Shown here piece by piece: positions 7,713 to 15,435 of a DNA stretch of 30,004 bases. Source of the stretch: Lachnospiraceae bacterium UBA3774 (GTDB lineage Bacteria; Bacillota; Clostridia; Lachnospirales; Lachnospiraceae). The notes under the pieces are model-generated. The model worked only from the letters and a program-made list of their open reading frames with translations, was not told where the DNA came from and did not search any database. Numbering within the stretch: the stretch's first letter is position 1; the number at the start of each line of letters is the position of its first letter. The stretch lies in contig DFFO01000049.1 of NCBI GenBank assembly GCA_002369255.1, positions 1 to 30,004 on the forward strand. Direction: 5' to 3'. A program made the position numbers and the translations under genes.

Positions 7713-8483
7713 ATGAAGATAGTTATAAAGATCGGCACGACGACGCTTACTCATAATAGCGGCAATCTGAATATCAAAAGAACGGAGGAGCTTTGCAAGG
7801 TCGTCAGCGATCTGAAAAACTCCGGACATGAGATGATACTGGTTTCCTCAGGAGCTATCGCCATGGGAACCGGAAAGCTTTCGCTAAATGAAAGACCGTC
7901 GGATATGGCTACAAAACAGGCCGCGGCGGCTGTGGGTCAGTGCGAGTTGATGTATACCTATGACAAGCTGTTTTCGGAATACAATCATACCGTGGCGCAG
8001 CTGCTTATTACGGCTGCCGATATCAGGGACGAGGAAAGGAAAAGCAATTTTTCCACCACCATGGAAAGACTGCTTGAGCTCGGAGTGATCCCTATAATAA
8101 ACGAAAATGATACCATCGCCACGGAAGAAATAGTAATAGGAGATAATGATACGCTCGCCGCAGTAGTAGCGACCGGAGCGCATGCCGATCTTCTGATACT
8201 GCTCTCCGATATAGACGGACTTTATACCGCAGATCCGAACGTTGATCCCACGGCGCGGCTTATCGAGTCGGTAAAAGGCATAGATGAGAACATACTTGCG
8301 CTTGGCGGCGGCAGCGCGTCACATTTTGGAACGGGAGGTATGAAGACAAAGCTTCATGCCGCACAGATTTGCGGACGGGCAGGCTGTGATATGGTAATAG
8401 CAAACGGATCTTCTCCTGATATTCTCTACAGGATAGTCGGGGGAGAACAGGTCGGAACAAGATTTTTTGCAAAAAAGGACTGA
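7713..8483 (+). CDS. proB: Glutamate 5-kinase, short form
   Basis: It phosphorylates L-glutamate to glutamyl 5-phosphate, the first and usually feedback-controlled step of proline synthesis. The 256-aa protein is an amino-acid kinase domain alone: KIGTTTL at the N terminus, LVSSGAIAMG, the NENDT glutamate-binding segment, LSDIDGLYTADP and GGMKTKLHAA. The C-terminal PUA domain of many ProB proteins (total about 365 aa) is absent, not truncated by a frameshift, since proA starts 2 bases after the stop. The ATG at 7713 follows a purine-rich GGAAGGGAAGCAGG site; an alternative TTG at 7692 has no advantage. Confidence 0.94.
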   Translation: MKIVIKIGTTTLTHNSGNLNIKRTEELCKVVSDLKNSGHEMILVSSGAIAMGTGKLSLNERPSDMATKQAAAAVGQCELMYTYDKLFSEYNHTVAQLLITAADIRDEERKSNFSTTMERLLELGVIPIINENDTIATEEIVIGDNDTLAAVVATGAHADLLILLSDIDGLYTADPNVDPTARLIESVKGIDENILALGGGSASHFGTGGMKTKLHAAQICGRAGCDMVIANGSSPDILYRIVGGEQVGTRFFAKKD

Positions 8484-8485
8484 TC

Positions 8486-9742
8486 ATGACTACCAAGGAG
8501 ATTCTTTCAAAAGCGGTAAATACAAAATATGCGCTGGCAAGTCTTTCTTCGGAAGAAAAAAACAGAGCGCTCGGTCTGATGGCCGATGAAATAGAAAAAA
8601 GCTCCGGCGCGATCCTGGCCGCAAACCTTAAAGACGTTGAAGCGGCGCGAGGAAATATCAGCGACGTAATGATAGACAGGCTGGCTCTTAGCGAGAGCCG
8701 GATAGCCGATATGGCGGCCGGAGTAAGAAACGTGATCGCGCTTCCCGATCCGGTAGGAAGGACGCTGTCTAAAAAGACTACCGCGGACGGACTGCTGCTT
8801 TACAAGGTTTCGGTGCCGCTCGGGGTTGTCGCCATTATCTACGAAAGCCGTCCAAACGTAACCTCAGACGCGGCCGCCCTTTGCTTAAAAAGCGGAAACG
8901 TTTGCATTCTCAGAGGCGGAAAAGAGGCATATAACTCATCAAAAGCCATTGTAAACGCGATGAGAGAGGGACTTTTAAAAGGCGGCTTCCCGCAGGATTT
9001 CGTAAATATTATCGACGATATTACAAGGCAGAGCGCTTCAGAGCTTATGGCGGCGCGCGGTCAGGTGGATCTGCTGATCCCCAGAGGCGGAGCCGGTCTG
9101 ATAAGAGCCTGCGTTGAAAACGCGCTGGTTCCATGCATAGAAACCGGCACGGGTATCTGCTCTGTATATGTGGATAAAAGCGCAGATATTCAAAAAGCTC
9201 TTAATATAGTCGAAAATGCAAAAACGCAGCGTCCGTCGGTATGCAATGCGCAGGAAACGCTGCTCGTTCATAAAGATATCGCAGATGAGTTTTTGCCCGC
9301 GCTGAAAAAAAGGCTGTGCGATGACAGGGCGGCCGCAGGCAAGGTTCCTGTAGAATTACGCGTGGATGAAGCGGCCGGACGTATTATCGACGGGACGCCC
9401 GCGACAGAGCAGGATTTTGATACCGAGTTTTTGGATTATATACTTGCCATAAAGGTCGTAAACGACGTAAAAGAGGCGGCGGAGCACATCGGAAAGCATT
9501 CGACGCACCACAGTGAAGCTATTGTGACCGAAGATAAAGAGGCCGCGGATTATTTTACAGGGCATGTTGACAGCGCGGCGGTCTACGTAAACGCGTCCAC
9601 CAGATTTACCGACGGAGGGATGTTCGGGCTTGGCTGCGAGATGGGAATATCCACTCAGAAGCTTCATGCCAGAGGCCCTATGGGTCTTGAAGAACTCAAC
9701 AGTTACAAATACGTTGTTATAGGAAACGGCCAGGTAAGATAA
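8486..9742 (+). CDS. proA: Gamma-glutamyl phosphate reductase
   Basis: It reduces glutamyl 5-phosphate to glutamate semialdehyde with NADPH, probably in a channelling complex with ProB. The length is 418 aa, normal for the family. It shows the ALDH-superfamily fold motifs: YESRPNVTSDAAALC near residue 125, a GGKEAYNSS cofactor stretch, and the catalytic Cys253 in PSVCNA. The GLGCEMGISTQKLHARGPMG end is nearly invariant in ProA. It starts 2 bases after proB and its ribosome site lies in the proB end. Confidence 0.97.
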   Translation: MTTKEILSKAVNTKYALASLSSEEKNRALGLMADEIEKSSGAILAANLKDVEAARGNISDVMIDRLALSESRIADMAAGVRNVIALPDPVGRTLSKKTTADGLLLYKVSVPLGVVAIIYESRPNVTSDAAALCLKSGNVCILRGGKEAYNSSKAIVNAMREGLLKGGFPQDFVNIIDDITRQSASELMAARGQVDLLIPRGGAGLIRACVENALVPCIETGTGICSVYVDKSADIQKALNIVENAKTQRPSVCNAQETLLVHKDIADEFLPALKKRLCDDRAAAGKVPVELRVDEAAGRIIDGTPATEQDFDTEFLDYILAIKVVNDVKEAAEHIGKHSTHHSEAIVTEDKEAADYFTGHVDSAAVYVNASTRFTDGGMFGLGCEMGISTQKLHARGPMGLEELNSYKYVVIGNGQVR

Positions 9743-9772
9743 AAGCCGACAGTGAAACCGGGAGGAAAAAAG

Positions 9773-10564
9773 ATGACGTACGGATTTATCGGCTGCGGAA
9801 ATATGGGCGGAGCGCTCATAAGGGCAGCAGTAAAAGCGGTAAACGCAAATCAGGTCTGGATAAACGATATGGATATGGATAAGGCCGGAGCGCTTGCCGA
9901 GGAAACCGGAGCGATAGCTACCGACATAGTGGATCTTGCGCAAAGCTGCGACTATATATTCCTCGGAGTAAAGCCTCAGGTCATGGAAAAAATGCTTGAC
10001 TCGATAAGCGACGTACTGGCCGAAAGAAACGACGGCTTTGTGCTGGTTTCCATGGCTGCCGGAATGACGATAAACAAGATCAGAAGCTTTTCCGGAAATT
10101 ATCCGGTCATCAGGATAATGCCCAATCTTGCCGCCGCGGTGGGAGAGGGAATGATCCTTTATACGCACAAAGACGTTACTGAAACGGAAGTGGAAGATTT
10201 TCTGGAGCTTATGAAATATGCCGGAAGGCTTATGCCTGTTGAAGAGTCAATGATCGACGCCGGCTGCGCCCTGTCGGGAAGCGGTCCCGCCTTCGCGTTT
10301 TTGTTTATAGAAGCTCTCGCGGACGGAGGAGTAAGATGCGGTCTCAAGAGAGAAGAGGCGACAGTGCTTGCGGCGCAGACGCTGCTGGGCGCGGCAAAGC
10401 TGCTCCTCGAAACCGGAAAGCATCCGGCGCAGCTTAAAGACGCGGTATGCAGCCCCGGAGGAACCACGATAGCGGGCGTTTCGGCGCTCGAAGAAGGGGC
10501 CTTTAGAAGCGACGTGATAAAAGCCGTCTTAAGGGCGTATGAACGCTCTATTGAGTTAAGATAA
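9773..10564 (+). CDS. proC: Pyrroline-5-carboxylate reductase
   Basis: It converts pyrroline 5-carboxylate to L-proline with NAD(P)H, completing the pathway encoded by the two genes before it. The 263-aa product has an N-terminal Rossmann fold (GFIGCGNMGGAL, residues 4-15), a VKPQVM segment, the RIMPNLAA motif, and the C-terminal GSGPAF and SPGGTT signatures. The ATG at 9773 was chosen because it follows a GGGAGG site; an in-frame GTG at 9752 lies upstream without one. It ends only 7 bases from the end of the oppositely oriented cobamide operon, with just an A/T-rich run between them. Confidence 0.97.
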   Translation: MTYGFIGCGNMGGALIRAAVKAVNANQVWINDMDMDKAGALAEETGAIATDIVDLAQSCDYIFLGVKPQVMEKMLDSISDVLAERNDGFVLVSMAAGMTINKIRSFSGNYPVIRIMPNLAAAVGEGMILYTHKDVTETEVEDFLELMKYAGRLMPVEESMIDAGCALSGSGPAFAFLFIEALADGGVRCGLKREEATVLAAQTLLGAAKLLLETGKHPAQLKDAVCSPGGTTIAGVSALEEGAFRSDVIKAVLRAYERSIELR

Positions 10565-10571
10565 AAATTTT

Positions 10572-11165
10572 TTAGGGAACCGCCTTGTAGGAAACGGGTT
10601 TTCCACCGTCAAAGAATATCAGATAGCCATGCCCCCCGCCGGGCTGCCAGTCGTATCGGGTCTTATTCTCATCAGGAAAAAGATATTCCATTACTGCGCT
10701 GATAGGGCCGCCGTGGGCTATGACAAGAGCATTTTCATCCTTGGTTAGCAAATATTGCAGACCGTTTAAAACACGTTTTTTAAAAACAGTCTCCGGTTCT
10801 CCGCCGGGGGCTGTTTTGTCAGAGGAGGACTCTATCCATTTTTTGTAGCTCTCCCGGTCTTTTAGCTCATAATATGATTTCATTTCAAACTCACCGAAAT
10901 CGATCTCGCAAAAATCGGGTAAAATTTCGTGATCAGGAGAGCCCTCTTCGGTTCCGAAGAGAAGCTTCAAGGTCATTTCAGTGCGGATAAGTCCGCTCGT
11001 ATATAGCTTAAAACCGGAAATATCGGGATACGATCCTTGCTCACGCAGGTTTTTTAGCTCTTCTTCGCCTTCGGAATTCAGCGGTATATCGGAACTGCCG
11101 CAGTAAAGCCATCGCTTGTTGGCTTCTGTTTGGCCGTGTCTTAAAAGAACGAGCTGTTTCATCAT
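10572..11165 (-). CDS. cobC: Histidine phosphatase, probable alpha-ribazole-5'-phosphatase
   Basis: A phosphoglycerate-mutase-like phosphatase of 197 aa with LRHGQT near the N terminus (catalytic phospho-His), a LNSEGEEEL segment, and the second His in VIAHGGPI. In cobamide operons this family removes the phosphate from alpha-ribazole 5'-phosphate or from the cobamide phosphate after CobS. The start overlaps the stop of the short cobU-like gene (ATGA), with AGAGG in front, so it is translationally coupled. It is the last gene of the operon. General housekeeping phosphatases look similar, so the specific role is inferred from context. Confidence 0.85.
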   Translation of the reverse strand: MMKQLVLLRHGQTEANKRWLYCGSSDIPLNSEGEEELKNLREQGSYPDISGFKLYTSGLIRTEMTLKLLFGTEEGSPDHEILPDFCEIDFGEFEMKSYYELKDRESYKKWIESSSDKTAPGGEPETVFKKRVLNGLQYLLTKDENALVIAHGGPISAVMEYLFPDENKTRYDWQPGGGHGYLIFFDGGKPVSYKAVP

Positions 11166-11539
11166 TTGAGCCTCTTTGCAAGTCCGCAAAAAACCCTTAC
11201 AACGCTATCGCACCTGCCTGCAAGCGCAGTGAGCGCCCTCCCGCAGTGCTCGCGGAAGGCGCGGTCGTTTTTGTCCATGGGAACAAGGCCGCAAAAGATA
11301 TCGTCCGCGATTATTACGGCGTCGTCTCTGAATGCTGCGGCGCCGGCCTTTTCATAAAAGGAACCCGGATCGTCTTTAAAAAGAGCCTCAAGATATTTTT
11401 CAAAATGATATATACAGCGTTTTGAAAAGTCGGCGCGGCCATTGACGTATGCGTTTGATACATCGCTTTCGGCTATACCGTAAGTTTTTTTTGCATATTC
11501 GAGTTTTCCTTGATAAGCGCCGCCGATGATCAGAATCAT
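11162..11539 (-). CDS. Short CobU-like protein (second copy)
   Basis: A 125-aa relative of adenosylcobinamide kinase/guanylyltransferase. It has the N-terminal phosphate loop (IIGGAYQGK, residues 3-11) and a recognisable CobU C-terminal part (IADDIFCGLVP, then DRAFREHCGRAL and a FCGL-x-x-x-LK ending). The middle section with the guanylate-accepting His and the DSLT-type strand is missing, and the protein is about 55 residues shorter than usual. The ATG at 11539 follows an AAGGAG site, 19 bases after cobS. A full-length CobU lies upstream in the same operon, so this copy may have only kinase activity, a partner role, or a different nucleotide substrate. Confidence 0.75.
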   Translation of the reverse strand: MILIIGGAYQGKLEYAKKTYGIAESDVSNAYVNGRADFSKRCIYHFEKYLEALFKDDPGSFYEKAGAAAFRDDAVIIADDIFCGLVPMDKNDRAFREHCGRALTALAGRCDSVVRVFCGLAKRLK

Positions 11540-11558
11540 TTGATATCTCCTTTTTGAA

Positions 11559-12308
11559 TCACTTAATAAAAAGCAAAGCGGCAATTGCCGCAAATTCGCA
11601 GACAGTAAGCGCGCTGCCCGATATATCGCCGCTTATTCCGCCGAGATTGCGGTAGAGAACGAAGATGACCGCGGAATAGACAGCAGCCTGTATAATCAGT
11701 ATCAGCGAGCCGGCGCCGCAAAAAACGGCAGCGAGCGCCGTAAGGCAGACAAACCATGCTGCGGCGGCCGTCACGTACCCGGGATGGATTTTTTCTTTGT
11801 GGATGCCGGCATAGGAACTGTTTTCGAGCGCTTTTAATATCAGCACGTAAAAAGCGCTAAGGGCGCGCGAAACCGCGGGGATAAAGAGCAAAAGCCACTC
11901 TCTGTTTTCAAGATCCGCTTCGCGGCATACGGCAAATGAAAGAATGCTCAATACCGTAAGCATGATCACCGCAAAGGCGCCCACGTGCGAATCCTTTAAT
12001 ATACGCCTTCTTTCTTCAAGCTCCCTTCTGGACAAAAATGCGTCGGCGCAGTCCATAAAGCCGTCAAGATGTATAAAGCCTGACAAGATCCAGGGGACGA
12101 GAAACAAAAGCGCCGCCGTGACCGCGCTTTGCCTGTTGTCTCCGAAAAGCGTTCTGCAAAGGAAAAAGACCCCTGTATTTATCAGCCCGATAAGCAAGCC
12201 GATAAAAGGCATACAAAGCAGCATTTCCTTAAAATATTTTGCATTCCATTTTTTTACCGGGCAGGGAATGGCAAAAAACATTCCCCAGGCCATGAAAAAC
12301 GGCGTCAT
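11559..12308 (-). CDS. cobS: Adenosylcobinamide-GDP ribazoletransferase
   Basis: A multi-pass membrane enzyme that joins adenosylcobinamide-GDP to alpha-ribazole (phosphate), forming the complete cobamide. The 249-aa length is standard. Family marks are the FIHLDGFMDCADAF segment with its conserved Asp residues, KDSHVGAFAV, and about six hydrophobic stretches. The start overlaps the cobU stop (ATGA). It sits between the two CobU-type genes, whose product (Ado-cobinamide-GDP) is its substrate. Confidence 0.93.
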   Translation of the reverse strand: MTPFFMAWGMFFAIPCPVKKWNAKYFKEMLLCMPFIGLLIGLINTGVFFLCRTLFGDNRQSAVTAALLFLVPWILSGFIHLDGFMDCADAFLSRRELEERRRILKDSHVGAFAVIMLTVLSILSFAVCREADLENREWLLLFIPAVSRALSAFYVLILKALENSSYAGIHKEKIHPGYVTAAAAWFVCLTALAAVFCGAGSLILIIQAAVYSAVIFVLYRNLGGISGDISGSALTVCEFAAIAALLFIK

Positions 12309-12853
12309 TTTGGCAATTCTCCTTTATAGTTAAAGGTCTGTCCGAGACAAACCTCGCATACCGTGTCAAAGCGGGCGGCAAGCAGTCTTTGGCACAGGGA
12401 AAGCCCTGCGCGGTATCTTTCAGTAAGAGCCTCCCCATACTGCCCCGAAAAAATATAATCACTTACGACGATAAGATTTTTTACGCAGGTTGAGAGCCTT
12501 AGCACTTCACCCGCGACTTTTTCCGGAGCGTCTTTTTCAAATCCGAAGTTTTTTCCGTCTTTTGTCGGAAACATTTCATTGGAAAGCAAAGCGGTCAGGC
12601 TGTCCAAAAGATAAGTTCCTTCCGGGTCTGCGTCCTCGCACAGGCGAGAGAGACCCTCGCCCGCCTCTATCGTCGTAAATCCTTTTCCGCAGCGGTTTTT
12701 AAGATGACGTATAATCCGCTGCTCGTCTTCCTCATCATGAGGAATCATCGTGGCGATATAATATAGTCTGCCGTTTTTGCATAAGCTTACGGATACGTCT
12801 TCGGCAATGGTCGATTTCCCGTTTTTGCATCCGCCGGAAAAAAGTATCTTCAT
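12305..12853 (-). CDS. cobU: Adenosylcobinamide kinase / cobinamide-phosphate guanylyltransferase
   Basis: It phosphorylates Ado-cobinamide and transfers GMP to it. The 182-aa protein is full length: P-loop FSGGCKNGKST (residues 5-15), YIATMIPHDEEDEQRI at 32-47, then the likely guanylate-accepting His50 and the TIEA segment at 61-64, and LLDSLTALLSN. The usual N-E-V-G motif after the central strand is replaced by S-D-Y-I-F, and the GIVP-type loop is not evident here although it is present in the short paralogue downstream. It overlaps both neighbours by 4 bases, so cobT, cobU and cobS are tightly coupled. Confidence 0.85.
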   Translation of the reverse strand: MKILFSGGCKNGKSTIAEDVSVSLCKNGRLYYIATMIPHDEEDEQRIIRHLKNRCGKGFTTIEAGEGLSRLCEDADPEGTYLLDSLTALLSNEMFPTKDGKNFGFEKDAPEKVAGEVLRLSTCVKNLIVVSDYIFSGQYGEALTERYRAGLSLCQRLLAARFDTVCEVCLGQTFNYKGELPK

Positions 12854-13926
12854 AATGATTTCCTTATCTTATCAAGGTATCCGTCGTCTATCGCCGATTC
12901 GCTTCCAAACAGCGCCATGTCCGCTGCCGCGGCGCATGCGCCCTGTATTATCCTAAAGGCAAACGGTACGCCGCTTCCTTCCCCGAGCCTCATATCGAGC
13001 TGCAGATAAGGCGACAGTCCGAGCTCTTTTAATGCTGTCGCGTATCCCGGTTCAACAGAGGCGTGAGAAGGAAAGAGATATCCTGCGCATAAAGGCGCCA
13101 TCCTCACCGCTAAAAGCGCCGAAACAGCGGAGATAAATCCGTCTATCACGGCCGGAATGCGGTAATATGCCGCGCCGAGAAATATGCCGCACATGGCGGC
13201 AATATCAAACCCTCCGACTTTTGAGATAACGTCAACGGGATCGCAGGGATCCGGATCGTGCAGCCTCAGAGCCCTTTTTATGACTTCCTTTTTTTTGAAA
13301 AAAGCTTCGTCGGTAAGACCTCCGCCTCTGCCGGTGATCGTTTCCGGATCGGTCTTTGTAAGTGCGGAAAGCACTGCCGTAGAAGTAGTGGTATTGCCTA
13401 TTCCCATCTCGCCTGCGCCTATGATATCAACGCCGTCTTTTTCTGCGGCTTTTACGCGGTCTATTCCGGTCATTATCGCCCGGATGGCCTGCGACCTTGT
13501 CATGGCAGGCTCTGCGGCGATGTTGCCTGTCCCGTTCATTACCTTTTGGCAAATGATCTTGTCACAGTCATAAGGCGTGGCTATCCCGACGTCGACTACT
13601 TCGATCTCGTCTCCGAAAAAAGCTGCTATAGAAGACATTCCGGTAAGATGTTTTGTCATATTGACTGCCTGCGCCGCGGTCACAGAAACCGGTGCGGAGG
13701 ATACCCCCTCCGCGGTGACTCCGTTGTCCGCGCAGCAGACTATCACACGGCATTTTTTGATCTCGTTTCGAACACTTCCCGTGATTCCGGACATTCTGAT
13801 AGAAATATCTTCAAGCTTTCCGAGACTTCCCGGAGGCTTGGCAAGCTTTTGCTGACGCTGCTTCATCATCTCCATTGAGGAGGCGTCAAGCGGAGATATA
13901 CTGTTTATATAATCAGATAAAGTCAT
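12850..13926 (-). CDS. cobT: Nicotinate-nucleotide:dimethylbenzimidazole phosphoribosyltransferase
   Basis: It makes alpha-ribazole 5'-phosphate from nicotinate mononucleotide and the lower-ligand base, and so decides which lower ligand the cobamide gets. At 358 aa it is full length. Motifs: KLAKPPGSLGKLE near residue 30, EMGIGNTT, GRGGGLTDEAF, GGFDIAAMCG, FPSHASVEPGY, and the C-terminal LRLGEGSG-type segment (MRLGEGSG) with the catalytic Glu. The start lies 14 bases inside the preceding gene. No genes for making dimethylbenzimidazole are visible in the window, so the base is likely scavenged or another base is used. Confidence 0.95.
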   Translation of the reverse strand: MTLSDYINSISPLDASSMEMMKQRQQKLAKPPGSLGKLEDISIRMSGITGSVRNEIKKCRVIVCCADNGVTAEGVSSAPVSVTAAQAVNMTKHLTGMSSIAAFFGDEIEVVDVGIATPYDCDKIICQKVMNGTGNIAAEPAMTRSQAIRAIMTGIDRVKAAEKDGVDIIGAGEMGIGNTTTSTAVLSALTKTDPETITGRGGGLTDEAFFKKKEVIKRALRLHDPDPCDPVDVISKVGGFDIAAMCGIFLGAAYYRIPAVIDGFISAVSALLAVRMAPLCAGYLFPSHASVEPGYATALKELGLSPYLQLDMRLGEGSGVPFAFRIIQGACAAAADMALFGSESAIDDGYLDKIRKSL

Positions 13927-14743
13927 GTTCTTTAAGCCATATTGCGGCTTCCTCTACTTTCCAGGCCTCTATGGCGGCGGTAAGATCCTGCCCGCAAAGC
14001 TTTTTCGCCTTTAAAAGCAGCGTCTCAACGTCCATAACTCCCTCGCCGGGAGGCAGATGAAGGTCATTTGAAGCCTTGTTTTCGGTATTTATCACGCCTT
14101 TGTTGTTGTGAACGTGAAGGTGTGAGATATAGGGCGCGCATTTTTCGAGCCATTCTTCGGGAGATGTTCCCGTGATATTCGCATGTCCTATATCCAGACA
14201 GATACGAAGTCTGTCATCGTTTACCTGCCTTATGATCTCCGTCAGGAAATCGGGAGCAGTTTCGGTGACGTTTTCAAGACAGATGATATAATCGCCGGGA
14301 TGACGGTCCAAAAAATCTATCCAGAATCCGACTGATTCTTTGATGAAAAATGATTTGAAATAGACGTTTTCAAGCCAGCCTGCATGAATGACGATCTTTT
14401 TTGCGCCGTAGGAAGCGGCAAGAGAGAGCGCCTGCTCGTAACGCAGATAGGCTACCTTTCTGATCATCGGGTCTATAGCGCATGGATAAAGCTCATTGTA
14501 TGGGCTGTGAAAGGTTACCTGACGGACGTTTGCTGCCCGCAGAGCAAGGAGCTTTTTTTTGACTCTTATATCTGCCTCTGAAAAATCTTTATCAAGGTTT
14601 TCCGGGGTGCAAAAATCCGCTATTTCGATTCCGAGGCCGTACTTTGCGGCGACCGGCCCGGTTCGGTCAAGATCGGTGATTATTACGTCTTCGCCATCTT
14701 CGACGCAGTCAAGATCTGCGACGGTGGATAACAAAAATTCCAT
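13913..14743 (-). CDS. TIM-barrel (AP endonuclease 2-like) protein, candidate CbiR cobamide-remodelling hydrolase
   Basis: A 276-aa xylose-isomerase-like TIM barrel with a full set of metal-ligand candidates: His79 (FHSPY), His120 (VIHAGW), Glu157 (CLENV), Asp184 and His187 (LDIGHAN), His210/His212 (LHVH) and Glu259 (IEAW). The superfamily includes sugar-phosphate isomerases, endonuclease IV, and CbiR, which cleaves the nucleotide loop of cobamides to release cobinamide phosphate for rebuilding. Its place between the ECF S component (2-base gap) and cobT (14-base overlap) in an uptake-plus-reassembly operon makes the CbiR role the best reading. The family fold is clear; the specific reaction is inferred from context. 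Confidence 0.7.
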   Translation of the reverse strand: MEFLLSTVADLDCVEDGEDVIITDLDRTGPVAAKYGLGIEIADFCTPENLDKDFSEADIRVKKKLLALRAANVRQVTFHSPYNELYPCAIDPMIRKVAYLRYEQALSLAASYGAKKIVIHAGWLENVYFKSFFIKESVGFWIDFLDRHPGDYIICLENVTETAPDFLTEIIRQVNDDRLRICLDIGHANITGTSPEEWLEKCAPYISHLHVHNNKGVINTENKASNDLHLPPGEGVMDVETLLLKAKKLCGQDLTAAIEAWKVEEAAIWLKEHDFI

Positions 14744-14745
14744 AT

Positions 14746-15435
14746 TCAGACTCCGTATTTTATTTTTACGCGCTCCAGCTTCCGGCCGAAGGGCTCACCC
14801 AAAAGCAACAGAAATATCACGTTTGAAACGGCATAGGAAACGGTATAAGGCAGCGCGGTTAAGAGGGCCGCGGCATACAGCCTGATCGAAAAACCGCCCT
14901 GATACCAAAGCACGGTCCATACGTCCATTATAAGCGAAAACGCCACGCCTGCAAATATTCCGTAAAGAGACAGAAGCAGGCGGCTTTTTTTCAGAGGTGC
15001 TGAGAGATATCCCGCAAAAAGACCTATCAGTCCCCATGCCAGCATTTGAAACGGGGTCCAGGGACCCTGCCCGAAATAAAAATTCGAGATCAGCGCGGAA
15101 AGGGAACCGACAAGGAACCCCGACTCGCCTCCGAGCCAGACCGCCGTAATCACTACTATCGCGGTTATCGGCTTGAAACCGGGAATAGCGGCAAAAACAA
15201 ATCTGCCTACTACCGAAAGGGTGGTCATGACCGCGATCACGACTATTTTTCTTGCCTTTTCTTTTTTCCTCTCAAAGGTCGTATAAAAAAGACCGACCGA
15301 AAGGATTGCGACTGCAAGCGAGATCCACGCATAGGCTTTTTCGCTGAAAACGAATACGCCCGCCAGTATCACCGCCGGGATCAGCACGTAAGGGATGATT
15401 ATTTTAAGTATTTTTTTCGATCCCTTGTCAGTCAT
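14746..15435 (-). CDS. ECF transporter substrate-binding (S) component, probably for cobamides/corrinoids
   Basis: A 229-aa membrane protein with about seven hydrophobic stretches. The central section (AIPGFKP, ITAVWLGGESGFLVG, SNFYFGQGPWTPFQM) is typical of the CbrT-like group of ECF S components, which bind cobalamin or its precursors. It contains the short Ala/Gly-rich first helices used to dock on EcfT. It lies directly after the EcfT and EcfA genes (8-base overlap with ecfA) and before cobamide assembly genes, supporting a dedicated corrinoid transporter. The exact ligand (intact cobamide, cobinamide, or alpha-ribazole as proposed for CblT) is not determined by sequence. Confidence 0.8.
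   Translation of the reverse strand: MTDKGSKKILKIIIPYVLIPAVILAGVFVFSEKAYAWISLAVAILSVGLFYTTFERKKEKARKIVVIAVMTTLSVVGRFVFAAIPGFKPITAIVVITAVWLGGESGFLVGSLSALISNFYFGQGPWTPFQMLAWGLIGLFAGYLSAPLKKSRLLLSLYGIFAGVAFSLIMDVWTVLWYQGGFSIRLYAAALLTALPYTVSYAVSNVIFLLLLGEPFGRKLERVKIKYGV

Noticed and set aside
9356..10168. Long minus-strand open frame across the end of proA and the start of proC
   Set aside because: It runs antisense through two clearly coding genes, has no ribosome site, and its translation is rich in His, Arg and Tyr without family motifs.
10565..10571. Terminator expected between the convergent proC and cobamide operon ends
   Set aside because: Only 7 bases separate the genes and no hairpin is visible in or around them; termination may be inside the opposing genes or factor-dependent.
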